Part shown: positions 32,212-44,100 of the stretch, in pieces
Numbering within the stretch: position 1 is the first letter of the stretch
How the letters are laid out: each line of letters begins with the position of its first letter
Assembly: GCF_037975245.1 (NCBI RefSeq)
Contig: NC_092576.1
Location: 9,379,501-9,443,500, forward strand
Reading direction: 5' to 3'
Length of the DNA: 64,000 nt
DNA from: Apostichopus japonicus
Taxonomy: Eukaryota > Echinodermata > Holothuroidea > Aspidochirotida > Stichopodidae
Translations under genes and position numbers: made by a program
Notes under the pieces: generated by a model
What the model was told of the DNA's origin: nothing
The model's input: the letters and a program-made list of their open reading frames with translations, nothing else
Database searches by the model: none

Positions 32212-34395
32212 CCTACAGGCACTCATAACGTTGTGTATGTGTAGTGTTTTGAGCGAGTCGTGTTCAAATTCTTCGATTTCTGTCATCTTTTGGAAAAGCT
32301 TGCAGTAGAAATCCTTTTTTACTTGTGGTGGAGCAACTTGATACCACATATCGGCTCGGCATATTTAACAGTTACGAGATAAATTTACGTAACAACAAAA
32401 CTCCAAACACCAAATCTCAATTACTACGGAGCGCTGCAACAGTGTAATGTTGTGTGTTCTCAGACGTTTAGGAATGTAAACATAGCGTCTCGGAAGTGAG
32501 CTGAGTTCCTCGACTGACGTCACGCCGCATTACAGTAAATACAACAATTTTTCGTAAGTTTTTATTACCCTCGCATGTTTGATCGTTTATTTCTGGAGGA
32601 TGCAAGCTTCGTTTGACACAAATTGGGTATCATTGGGAAGCTACGAGTATACAGAATACGATGATAAAGATTTTTTTTTCCATTTCATAACCTCTTTTAA
32701 TGACACTAATCTGTACTAGGAATTTGCAATACACTTTGTGCTTCCGCACTTTTGTGTAACCCTAAAAATATCGCGACTTCCTATTAGTTGATCCAGAGTG
32801 GCCAATCAGAGCTGGAGCAGAAATGCAAGTGTGAACACTATAGGAGATTTTGGTATAACATATTTGTGGTTAAATTGTCAACACAGGACCAAGAACAGGG
32901 GATCCAATGTGAATACAGCCTTAGAGCTCCTGAAGCGATGCAACAGAACTGTATCACACATCGGAACAGAAACAAATTCTTCTTTGATGAAAAGACCTTA
33001 TATCACCCAGGGATCTGCCCAGGATTTCCTGAGTGCCGGGTATACTGATCGCCGTCCAGGGGTGTCCCCCTCCCCTTTGAAAAATGCTCAGGTGCCAAAT
33101 GCTGGCTCTTATGTAGCTTTTTAAGCACAAACACAAGTACTAGTTTTGCTAACAATTTACATTTTTTTATTTTTTTTTAGTGAAATATATTACGTACCTG
33201 GTCAAACTTATTAGTTTGTTTCAAAGAGATTTAACAAGGGACCGATTGGGAGCCGTAAGTAATGTTTCTCGCATACGTAACTGATGCATTATTAGTCTGT
33301 ATGATTTTGGCATAGGCTAGGCCCAATTTATGTTGAATGTATTGTTAGGAATGTCGGGATTTTAGGATGAAAATAGTGCTGCGCGGGATTCACGATTTTT
33401 ACGACAGTGCTGGGCGGTAATTTTTAGTGTTGGGCGGGGCCGCCCAGCGTGGGTACATCCCTGATCACCCATATAGAAGCTTACAGTACATGTATTTTAA
33501 TAAAACAAATTGTGAAGTAAAATAACAGGGTGTGAAGAAAAGGGGGTCTAACATCTGTATTGTTTGAAACGATGCACTCAAAATTTTCAATGAGCTTACC
33601 ATTATTATTTCAAGTGATGTTTTGCATACAACTTAAAGTGAAATATATACTTTCAATGCGACGGAAATTTTGTGAGAGGTTAAACCTACGTTTCACTATA
33701 ACTCTTACCTAAGTTGTTCCATTAGGCACAGTTAAATGCAGCATTATTGTGTACAGCTGTCAACAATGGAAACTCTGGGTGAAGCCCTGACACAAATTGA
33801 ACTTTTTTAGTTGTACCCCATTCCAATTCACAAAAAAATTTCAAATGAAAAATACGCTGTGAAAATGTTTCTCTGGGTACGTCCATCCGTCACAGGGAGG
33901 GTTTTGTAGTTTATTTGGATGGACAAGGAATGAAACTCCTTACAAGAACAGCACAAGGCAGATGTTCCATAACACCCAAATGAACAGTAATTTCTTATAT
34001 ATAGCTATAAAGAAATTAATCAACCAACTTTAGGGAATTGCCCTGAATGTGTAGCATTAGTCTATCTACATATACATATATACTGTGTGATAACGTTTAA
34101 TTAATAACAATTAATAACAAAATTTTAAACATGATCAAAATTTTCAACATTTAACAGACATAATGTTAGGTCCCTGCTGACAGCACAAGTAGGTGAGACC
34201 ATAAGGCTAACCACTCAATATGCTATGACTTTCCCCTCTCCCTTCTCCCTAGCCTGGTGGTCATCCCCCCATCCCCCACCTCCCACTACCCCATTTTTAT
34301 ACACTTTCTTTCTATTCTTCAAGTTAATTGAGACATCTTCATTTATCTCTTGATACCTTTAACAAAGTTAAATAAGAAAAACAATTAATTTCTTT

Positions 34396-34401
34396 TTTAT
34401 T
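34396..34401 (-). terminator. Candidate NCAPD3 polyadenylation signal
   Basis: AATAAA on the minus strand lies immediately beyond the distal end of the 34-bp minisatellite, about 580 nt downstream of the NCAPD3 stop codon. Confidence 0.4.
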
Positions 34402-34978
34402 CTCATCAATTCATACAACCAATGCCGGCTTCATTCTCATCAATTCATACAACCAATGCCGGCTTCATTCTCATCAATTCATACAACCAATGCCGGCTTC
34501 ATTCTCATCAATTCATACAACCAATGCCGGCTTCATACTCATCAATTCATACAACCAATACCGGCTTCATTCTCATCAATTCATACAACCAATGCCGGCT
34601 TCATACTCATCAATTCATACAACCAATGCCGGCTTCATTCTCATCAATTCATACAACCAATGCCGGCTTCATTCTCATCAATTCATACAACCAATGCCGG
34701 CTTCATTCTCATCAATTCATACAACCAATGCCGGCTTCATTCTCATCAATTCATGCAACCAATGCCGGCTTCATACTCATCAATTCATACAACCAATGCC
34801 GGCTTCATTCTCATCAATTCATGCAACCAATGCCGGCTTCATACTCATCAATTCATACAACCAATGCCGGCTTCATACTCATCAATTCATACAACCAATG
34901 CCGGCTTCATTCTCATCAATTCATACAACCAATGCCGGCTTCATTCTCATCAATTCATACAACAAATGCCGGCTTCAT
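34402..34978. repeat. 34-bp minisatellite, 17 copies, in the NCAPD3 3'UTR
   Basis: The unit is TCTCATCAATTCATACAACC followed by AATGCCGGCTTCAT. Copies differ only at a few positions (TTC/TAC, CATAC/CATGC). Because 34 is not a multiple of three and the unit lacks plus-strand stops, all three plus frames stay open; these are not real proteins. The array ends three bases from the stop codon of NCAPD3. Confidence 0.9.
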
Positions 34979-34980
34979 TT

Positions 34981-35173
34981 TCACCGTTTCTTTAATCTTG
35001 CACTCCTCCTCGTGAGTCTACCTTCCATCTCGTTATCTCGGGTGTCCATCTTGGAATAACTTCCTCCATCTGCCTCTTCTCCGTCATTGCCCTGGATATG
35101 GAGTTTCGTCAAAGATACCCTGAGATTTCTGCTCTCCGATACCTTAACATTCCATTTCCTTGGTTTGGGAGCT
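34981..35173 (-). CDS. NCAPD3: NCAPD3 last exon with stop
   Basis: Acceptor TTCCTTCTGTTCAG, phase 2, 193 nt ending in TGA (34983-34981). Encodes [19 protein letters not shown] and ends [12 protein letters not shown], a basic tail like that of vertebrate NCAPD3. No other frame after this acceptor stays open. Confidence 0.85.
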
Positions 35174-38100
35174 CTGAACAGAAGGAAACCGAATTAATAG
35201 ACTTCACTTATATGAAACATCAACATGATTGGATTGTGTAATTAATACTAGTTTTTGCGACCAACAAACTTTGGTTATTGCCATGGTGGGATTTGGCACG
35301 AAAAAAGAAACAAATTTAATACCATTCCTCTATTCCTTCCGTGGTCTTCTTGTTAGCTGAGCAAAACAGATCAACACACTGTAAAAACTTGAATTTCACA
35401 TTTCTGCACAAAGCAGTGGGAAGCAGCCAACAACCGTCAGAAAATAACAGGGAACCAGCCTACATTCAGTGAGTTGAAACATTTTTCAAGATGTCACAAA
35501 ACGTATCTTCAGTTTAAGAGTATGCTGACAATTAAAAAAAATGCCTTAGGTCGCAAAACTGTGTTTTGTATCCTTGAAATGATGGTTGTCAAAGCAATAT
35601 TCACGAACAAAATTAAAATTGAACAGGAACTTGTAATATGGTCAATCTTTGATGGATTTTAGTGGGAGTTGCAGCTTGTTTCATTTTCTAATGCCTATTA
35701 GAGCCACAAGGACAACGTTGTTCATAAATGAAAGTATTTTGTGAAACACTGCTCACTCATAACAATTTATTTATTCTATTTCATTGCTTTCTGTTTTAAA
35801 TTCTTTGAACTCTGTAACTACTTTCGATTCTAAAACAAAAACGTCATTATAAATGATTCACTTAGCCACTCTAGCATAACACTTACAAGTTATATATTAG
35901 TTTTGTATTCTTATCTAGCTTGTAAAAACAATATCTCACTATAGTTATACCCTACAATTCTCATATATGGTATGTGGCTTTCACATAATTAGTTAAAGAG
36001 CCTGCATTCTCCTCACACTGTTGTCTTCCAACCCTTGAACCCCTTCCCCTGATAATTGGTAAACTAACACATCCCTACCCCCCCACCTCCACCCCCGGTG
36101 AACTGAAGAGACCTACGGATGTTCCGGTGAGAGCATGAGAATGAGATTATCTCTCCGCTTTGGTTGGTCTTCCTCCAACTGTGGCGTCCAACTCTTTGTT
36201 CCTGGAGCTAGAAGGAAAATGGAATAGTAATCATACAAACTCCAGGGGGAAAAATTGACATTTTCTAACAAAGCTAACTCACAATTAACAATCTTCATGT
36301 TACATGATAGAGATGAAAGGTATGAATCCAAATAGAGATTGGTCTATTATAGTTTTCTATTTAAGTCGCATCAAAGGGTTGCCATTTTGTCACATTTACT
36401 AGAGAAAATCAGCAATTGTTTAACTTACATAAACTGCAGGCATTTAGGCAATGTCAGAAATTTCAAAATTTTTAGATTACAAAAACCTAGCTGAAAATAC
36501 CTTGATTCCTCTCAAAGGAAATACTGGCCTGTAAATTACATCATGATAACTTTCAGCATTTGTAGTCTTGACAAATTCCATTGTAAAGTCAGTTTATCAT
36601 ATGAATAAACATGTAAAATGTTTCGATATCTCCAAATTAGAGTCATATCATTTTAAGCTGATACAGTGTCTCTGTCATCCATAAGTAAAAACGATTCTAT
36701 TTGCTTCTTTCAAAGCAATCAATTTCACACTAAGCATAAAAATGAAATATGGCAATAACACATTTATGATTTCTATATGAAGGAAATATTGTCAGAAACA
36801 TCCATTTTGCTATGAAGGAATATTATGATAATTACCAACTGTAGTTAACTTACAACAGCAACTTGCAACTCATTTCAAAGGGGTAAACAAGAGCCCAAGG
36901 GCACTGTGGTTCCTTGCATAGGGGTATATGACAATACACATAATATTATCAAGCAAGATTGGGCTCAAATAGTCAAAGTAATTGTGGTCCTACATGTACC
37001 CATAAAGTAACCAACACTATAGCCAACACTTTTGTGATCACAAAATTTGATCGGATCTTTGATCGGAAGGTACTTTTGAGATCTGAACATGGCGTCGAGA
37101 ATGTAAGAAATATAAGGTCACCTACAAACATTGGTGACCTCAGATCACATGACCTTTAAGTCTGAAAATGTTCCACCACCCCATTCACAACTTGTCCCAA
37201 AATATCAATGAAGTGAGACCTTGGCACAGGGAGTTAATTGCATTAAATGTCTAAAAATTAACTTTGACCTCATATAACTTCACACACAAAGGTCACCTGG
37301 AGTCAACCATTGATATTTTTGATCGGTGAGAAGTGAATATAGCATCAAAACTATAAAAATTCAAACATTTTTTTCTTTGCCCATTTTCTCCGCCAAAAAT
37401 ACTAGTTTTTAACATTAATTGACCTTGGGTGACCTCGGATAACATGACCGTTAAGTTTGAAAATATTCCCCTATATACCATTTGCAACTTGTCCGAAAAT
37501 ATCAACCGTGTCACACAGGTCTTGGCACTGGGAGTTATTGCACTAAATGTCTGAAAATTAACTTTGACCTCATATATCTTCGCACACAAAGGTCACCCGG
37601 GTGTCAACCCATTTGACATTTTTGATCGGAAGGTAACTTTGATATCCAAATCTAGCATCAAAACCAAACATTTTTTTTCTTGCCTGTTTTCTCCCAAAAT
37701 AAGCACATTTTTGCTAATGTGACCTTTGACCTTGGTTTCAGATGTAGTTTGATCTCCTGATTCCAAAAAACAACAAAACAAGTCTGTACAGCCATCCTAA
37801 CTCTGATCGAAAACTTTGACCCCATATACCTTCGCACACGAAGGTCACACAGGGGTCAACCTATAGACATTTATGATCAAAAGGTACCTTTGACTTCTGA
37901 AAATAGCATCAAAACTGTAAAAATCCCCAAAACACTTTAAGGTCACCAGAGGTCAAATTGAGTTCAAGGGTCACCCAGATGCGGGTCGACAATTGGATTA
38001 CATTGACGCAACTCCCAACCCCAACGGACAATTCGTTCTCAAATTATCGAAAAAATACTAGTTTTTTAGAATTAATTGACCTTTGATTACTTGACCTTTG

Positions 38101-41100
38101 AATAATTGATCTTGGATCACATGAATGTTCGGTTTCAAAATGTTCCCCTATCCAGTTCACAACTTGTCCCAAAATATCAACCTTGTCACACATTGGCAAT
38201 GGGAGTCATTGCAGTTTCAATACTTTGGGTTCTTGGACCATAAGTGACCTTTGGTGACTTTAATGGGCACCAAAAACAATAGGGCACACCTTCTCCATAT
38301 GGCGGATCTATAGTCCAAGTTTGGCCTCAATCCAACTTTCCCTTATTGAGAGAGAGCGTACCCAAGCAAGTGTCACAGATGCACCTGATGCAACCTGACT
38401 ACATAGGTTCCTTTTGCTAAAGCAAGGAACCAAAAAGATGTTTGCACAAAACTATAAACTATTCTGGAAGAAAATGCAGAAAGATTCCAACCTTTTCTGG
38501 GATCATTCTTGCCGTAAACTCTTATTGGGAAAGAGGAAGGGATGATGACAGGTGAGTCTGTTGGTATCACGCTGAGATCAGCAGCTGCCTGGAAGGTCAC
38601 ATCCATTATGGTTTTGTCCGGTGTGCTGATGGCTCTGTTCCTCTCTATCAAAGCATCGATCTCTTGAACATTTGGCTGTGAATTAGCAACAAGAAAATAC
38701 TTGACGATAGTTGGACACAACAACAGTGGGGTCGGAGGACAGCCACACCGTTTACATTTATGCAGTATGTTAATATTATGCCAATAGGCCAAATAACTTT
38801 TACACATTCTCTTACACAGGCTCTCTAGTGGATAAGCAGTTTGCTAACAGTTTTATTTTAATTTGGTTAAATATTATGCCAAGAATTCACCTTGGCAGTA
38901 ATTTTGGGAAATCAGTTGTTCATGACATAAAACAGATTAAAGGGATCGACACATTGGTTCTCATTAAATTATTCTTGCATAGACATGAAGGGCAGAGGGC
39001 TCTAACTTGGGGCACCAATGATTTTGGATCCTTGGACGTTAGGGCCCCAGTTCAATGGTCCTCCTAAACTGCATATTTGCTAAAAGCCTGTGTGGATTAT
39101 GGGAGCTTGCTTCGACGAAGGACCCTCAATACAACAACAAATTCCATGTTTAGTTATGATGATACATGGATGAGAGACTTAATGTAGATAGAAGAGTCAA
39201 TTGGAAAGAAACCATCTAACATTCCTCATGTGGGGTATTAAGCACCATCTGGGAGAGGCTACCTGAAAGGGTGCGGTACTGGACAGATCCACAACGAGGT
39301 ATTTACAAAACCAACTTATGAAACTAACTTATAAGATTCTGTTAGATAAACGGACGAGGTGATATGCATTATTGATGTATCATAATTATGTCATAATTGG
39401 GTCATTCCGTGTCAAATCACAGATGGCTGTTGCTGCACCCTTTCCAAAAATTCCCAAATTTATTGTATGAGTGGACCACCATAAAATAAGCATATTCTGA
39501 AAATTTCAGTTGCATTGCTTTACAATCAGCCGATTTATCACACTTTGAAATTCCGCAATTTGTCGCCAACGTGGCATTTTGGCATTTTCTTGACTTTTGA
39601 GGTCTCATTTCTCAGCAATTGAACATTCTACTACCTTTCTATTACAGATGCCTAAAGAGTCTATCCCAAAGAACAGGAAAATAAAAAAGTAGGCTACAAA
39701 AATATTGTCTTGTGGAGTTAGGTCAACTTAAAAGTGTCAAAATATTTGATTTTTGTACTTTTCACTTAAAAATGTGCTATTTTTAGTGATGAATTGCTCC
39801 TAAACCATTGCTTCAGGGTACTTGATTCTTTCAGAGGTTATTATGTCTACTACAAATATTACAAAATAATGATTACAATGCTTTCCTAGAATATGTTTGC
39901 AAGTTGTGCAACTCTAAAGTTGCTATTTCATGATGCGATTCAGCATGAGGTAGGGGTTTTGATGCCAATTTTTTACCAAAGTAACCATGTTAGAGGTGTC
40001 AGGGTTTATACTTTATTAATAAGTATAAAGTTCTTACACATTAACAAATTTCAGGGTTCTAGCTGTTCTCAATATTAATTTATGAAGTTGTTAAGTTGCT
40101 CCGATGTACAAAAGAGGTCGTTTTTGATGGCCAATAACTCAAAACGGGTCAAATTAAAAAAATTGATAATTTTTTCTGGAAGAGATAAAGTACCACCCTG
40201 TTTGTACAAAAAATTTCAGGAGGGTGTTTTGCCTTATTTTGAAATGAAAAATACTCAAAGTTTGGGATTTTTACAAAAAAACGTTTTTGCTTGTTTTGAT
40301 GTTCCATGTGTTTTGAGCCTGGGTATTGTACTGTACTTCAAGGTCATTCAGTTCAATACTGTGCAGTTTTTAATTTCATAAAACAAGATACTATTTGCAA
40401 TGTACTTGTCTGCTCCTGGTTGAATTCATTTTATTAGAAGATTTATAAAATGAATTTCAACCAGTACACACATATGTATGTACAGTGTGTACAGTATTTA
40501 CACTGTACTGAGTGTATATGTACAGAGTGCCATGATTGCCAGAAGACTATGTTAAAACAACACTAACACACTGTAGATGTACACCCAGTACAGTTTTGTA
40601 CTGTACATACATCTATACACAGTACTGGTTGAAATTAATTCAATAGTAAAGTCTTCTAATTCAACCAATTGTTTATGTACAGTGTGTATATTAGTGTTAG
40701 TTTAAACATAGTCTTCTGGCACTCATGGCACTCCGTACATATACACTTAGTACAGTGTATGTACTGTACACACTGTACATACATATGTGTGTAAAACAAG
40801 CAAAAACGTTTTTAATAAAAATCCCAAACTTTCAGGATTTTTCATTTCAAAATAAGGCAAAACACCCTCCTGAATTTTTTTGTACAAACAGGGTGGTACT
40901 ATATCTCTTAGTAATAAAGTATAAACCCTGACACCTCTAACATGGAATACTTTGGTAAAAAATTAGCGTCAAAACCCCTACCTCATGCTGAATCGCAGCA
41001 TGAAATAGCAACTTTAGAGTTGCACAACTTGCAAACATATTCTAGGAAAGCATTGTAATCATTATTTTGTAATGTTTGTAGTAAACATAATAACCTCTGA

Positions 41101-44100
41101 AAGAATCAAGTACCCTGAAGCAATGGTTTAGGAGCAATTCATCACTCAAAATAGCACATTTTATTTTTTTTAGTGAAAAGTACAAAAATTAAATATTTTG
41201 ACACTTTTAAGTTGACCTAACTCCATAAGACAATATTTGTGTAGCCTAATTTTTTATTTTCCTGTTCTATGGGTTAGACTCTATAGGCATCTGTAATTGA
41301 AAGGAAGTAGAATGTGTAATTGCTGAGAAATGAGACCTCAAAAGTCAAGAAAATGCCATGGTGGCGACAAATTGCGGAATTTCAAAGAATTTGAAATCGG
41401 CCAATTGTAAAGCAATGCAACTGAAATTTTCAGATATGCTTATTTTATGGTGGTCCACTCATACAATAAATTTGGGAATTTTTCAAAGATGTCGAACTAC
41501 AACATACTCCAAAATTTGGTGATTTGATATGGAATGACCCAATTATGTAAATATATATAAGATTAGATCATAATTATGTAAATACAGGCAAAGAATAGAT
41601 GAAACATTAACAAGAAAATGAATTGAAAGAATTAATTATCAACAGTTGGCAGACTCTTTTTCAATTGCATTATTTTAAAGCCCATCAATTATATTAAATA
41701 TTGATGACAAGCAAGGGTAGCTATTCAGATTACGTCAATTATGAGACTTTTCTTTTTCCTGCCAGGAAGCTAGAGTCCATTATGTTGTCTATGTACTGTG
41801 CACCTTTTGGTTTCAATCAGTACCCCATCCTGCAGGGTAACGCCCCAAAATTTAAAATATTCTTGTACTTATTTGGCTGTGCTTCTTCCTTAATCGACAT
41901 AAAAATTGTCTGAAGGAATAAACCATACCTTCACGTCTTCCTGTTCACTCTCCTCAAAAGAGAACGGATTTTTGTCCTTCGATCCACCCTCTGCAGGAGG
42001 CCTCTGTGAATTCCTGTCGTGCTCTGTGAGGGGCCGTAATGTTGGCACTCTTCGGTCGCGGGTTATACCGGCCTTGCGAGCAGAATTGGCGATGGCTTGC
42101 GCAACAAGGTGTCTGAAAGGGGAACGTCATAGACACGTATGAGATTTGACGTGGCCGATTTACATTGTTAACCTTTAAATGGTTGTCACATATTTATAAA
42201 CAGTGATGTCATATACTTACAATGTCAGGCCATACAGCAAAGAAAATCCTTCATTAAAGGTAAACCATTTTACGATGACCTAACAGTGTTACTCTAGACA
42301 CTCTTACAATAGGGGGTTTCCCCTGGTATTCTTTTCGTGCCTTGGCCGCCACTGTTTATTGTGACCCCAAACATCGCCATGTCACTGTTTTCAGAGGAGT
42401 AAAAAATGCAATGATTGCGATCCAACTTTTCTAACCCAAACAATCATTTGACATGGTAAAATCAGCAGTGACCACTAAATTATAGCAACAAATAAAACTT
42501 CTTATCCCCATTTAACATAGCGTCTTTATCTTATCTATTGTTAGGATGATTGACATTAAGGTATTTAACAAATTTTTCCAGGCGACCATTCCCCCAGAGC
42601 CACCCCCCCACCTATGCTCCAGGTATGCTTACATCCTCAAGTGTAACAAACCAGTTACTGCTTCTCACACAAGAAATCCCTAGGAATTGGCATAAAGGCC
42701 AGATCCCTACTAATAGCTTCCCTTCGCAGATCATTAATAGCAGGATAAATTCCTGTGAGATTACACCATGGTGGACATGATGGTCTTAATGTTGTACTGA
42801 CCTTCCAGGAGTAACTCCACCAGCCCTGGCAGGACTGCCCTTCATTCTAGGTGGACGCACCATCCTGGGCGAGAGCGGTACAGTGCTCTGTGGGGTCCGC
42901 CCTTTGGGTGTTCTGTTGAGTGGCGGTGTCTAGAACAACATAGAGATGTAAAGCAGAGTGGGTTGTTAACATAGTAATCATTCTGCTTGTAAAATATTAT
43001 TGGAGGGAACTAGTGGCACAGCCTGAAGGATCCTGATTACAGAAACCTGAGTCAGTTCATAATGACAGGGACCTTCGGTGATCTCTTATGCAAGAAAAGT
43101 GGGTCAATCCAGGAAAGCAAGAGGATGTGTTGGTCCCTGGTGAGCAGAATTCTCTGCTAGTCCCTCTATGCTGGTTCCTGGGGGGAAGATCTCTAATTGC
43201 ACGAACCATGGGTGGTCTGAGATGACAGAAAATTGAGATGTCGCTGATTTGTTAGCATGGTTCCTAACGGCAGAATTGTAAAGATGGTTTCTGATGGTAA
43301 GGACCTGAGATGGCCCTGTCGGCAGAGACCTGGGTGGCTACATAAACAGCAGGGATGTGACAAGGTTCGATAAGTAGGGTAGAGTTCAGCCAAACAAAAG
43401 ACCATAGAGTAATCATATTATCATAATGAATACATAGTACCTTGTATACTGCTTGCTGATAAAATACAATAATTAACTCTAGTACAGTTAATTATGACAC
43501 TAGCTATATTTTTGAACACCTTACGTAGATATCTACTCAGTTACCTATAATGTTAAAACAAAGACTTAAAAAAAGCCTTCATTACTAAGATCATGGAATA
43601 CAATAACTAAAATTAGAGGCATATACCAGCACGTTCACAGAGAAACACAGTTATAAATTATAATAATGAATAATGTATAATGGATCATAAATAATGGATA
43701 ATAATTAATATTCGCATGTTGATTTGCAAACCCAAGGCACCGATAACTATATCCCGATACCTTCGGTCATCTAAGCCATGCATTAACATACGTTATCATG
43801 AATTACACTTCTCATGAAATGTTCCCCGGTTTCCAAAGAATAAAAATTAGAAATTGGATAGTAAAGAAGGTGCATTCCATTTCTGCTCATAAGAAGACCA
43901 ATCAAATTAAAATAACATTACATAAAAACCAGTGCACAAAACCAGCAGTATACACCAATCAATTAAAAACTTGCACTACACAAAAGTATATCACCGTAAT
44001 CTATATCAGATTCCTACCACTGGTGATGGGGATTCAACTAAACTCCGAGGGCCCTCTTCAACCTTATTGGTAAACTATCTGGGAAAAAAGAAAAGAGCCT

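Larger units (their letters stand above)
28881..32696. mobile_element. TTAA-flanked DNA transposon hosting nested insertions
   Basis: The left end AGAGGTTATGAAATG and the complement of the right end, AAGAGGTTATGAAATG, are inverted repeats next to TTAA (28877-28880 and 32697-32700). Within its 3.8 kb lie three independent insertions (29396-30459, 30657-31531, 31845-32211), so the original element was about 1.5 kb. TTAA flanks point to piggyBac or Kolobok. An ATG at 29143 opens a 29-codon frame (MSPQHSSHQLSSPETPDSEE...) that may be a relic of its ORF. Confidence 0.55.
27541..34395. other. Intergenic region between the two genes, transposon-rich
   Basis: I see no host gene here. The region contains the TTAA-flanked composite (28881-32696) with nested insertions, and a segment at 28211-28251 shared with 1080-1117. 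A further possible hAT-like element (33009-33463) is listed among the rejected items. Confidence 0.45.
38676..41928 (-). other. NCAPD3 intron with foldback element
   Basis: Besides the dispersed segment at 38802 and the foldback at 39398-41543, I see no gene. The ORFs at 40082-40381 and 40725-40931 lie inside the foldback arms and are not believed. Confidence 0.5.

Noticed and set aside
33009-33463. Further hAT-like element (CAGGGATCTGCC to GTACATCCCTG)
   Set aside because: ATCACC words flank both sides but the duplications are offset by two bases, so boundaries are unsafe.
34422-35059. Three overlapping plus-strand ORFs of 179-197 codons with 34-residue repeats
   Set aside because: They are the three frames of a 34-bp minisatellite without stops; the true coding strand here is minus (NCAPD3 last exon and 3'UTR).
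36113-36116. TAG as the NCAPD3 stop codon after SPEHP
   Set aside because: A GTAGGT donor just before it joins in phase to a further exon whose product matches the conserved NCAPD3 C-terminus.
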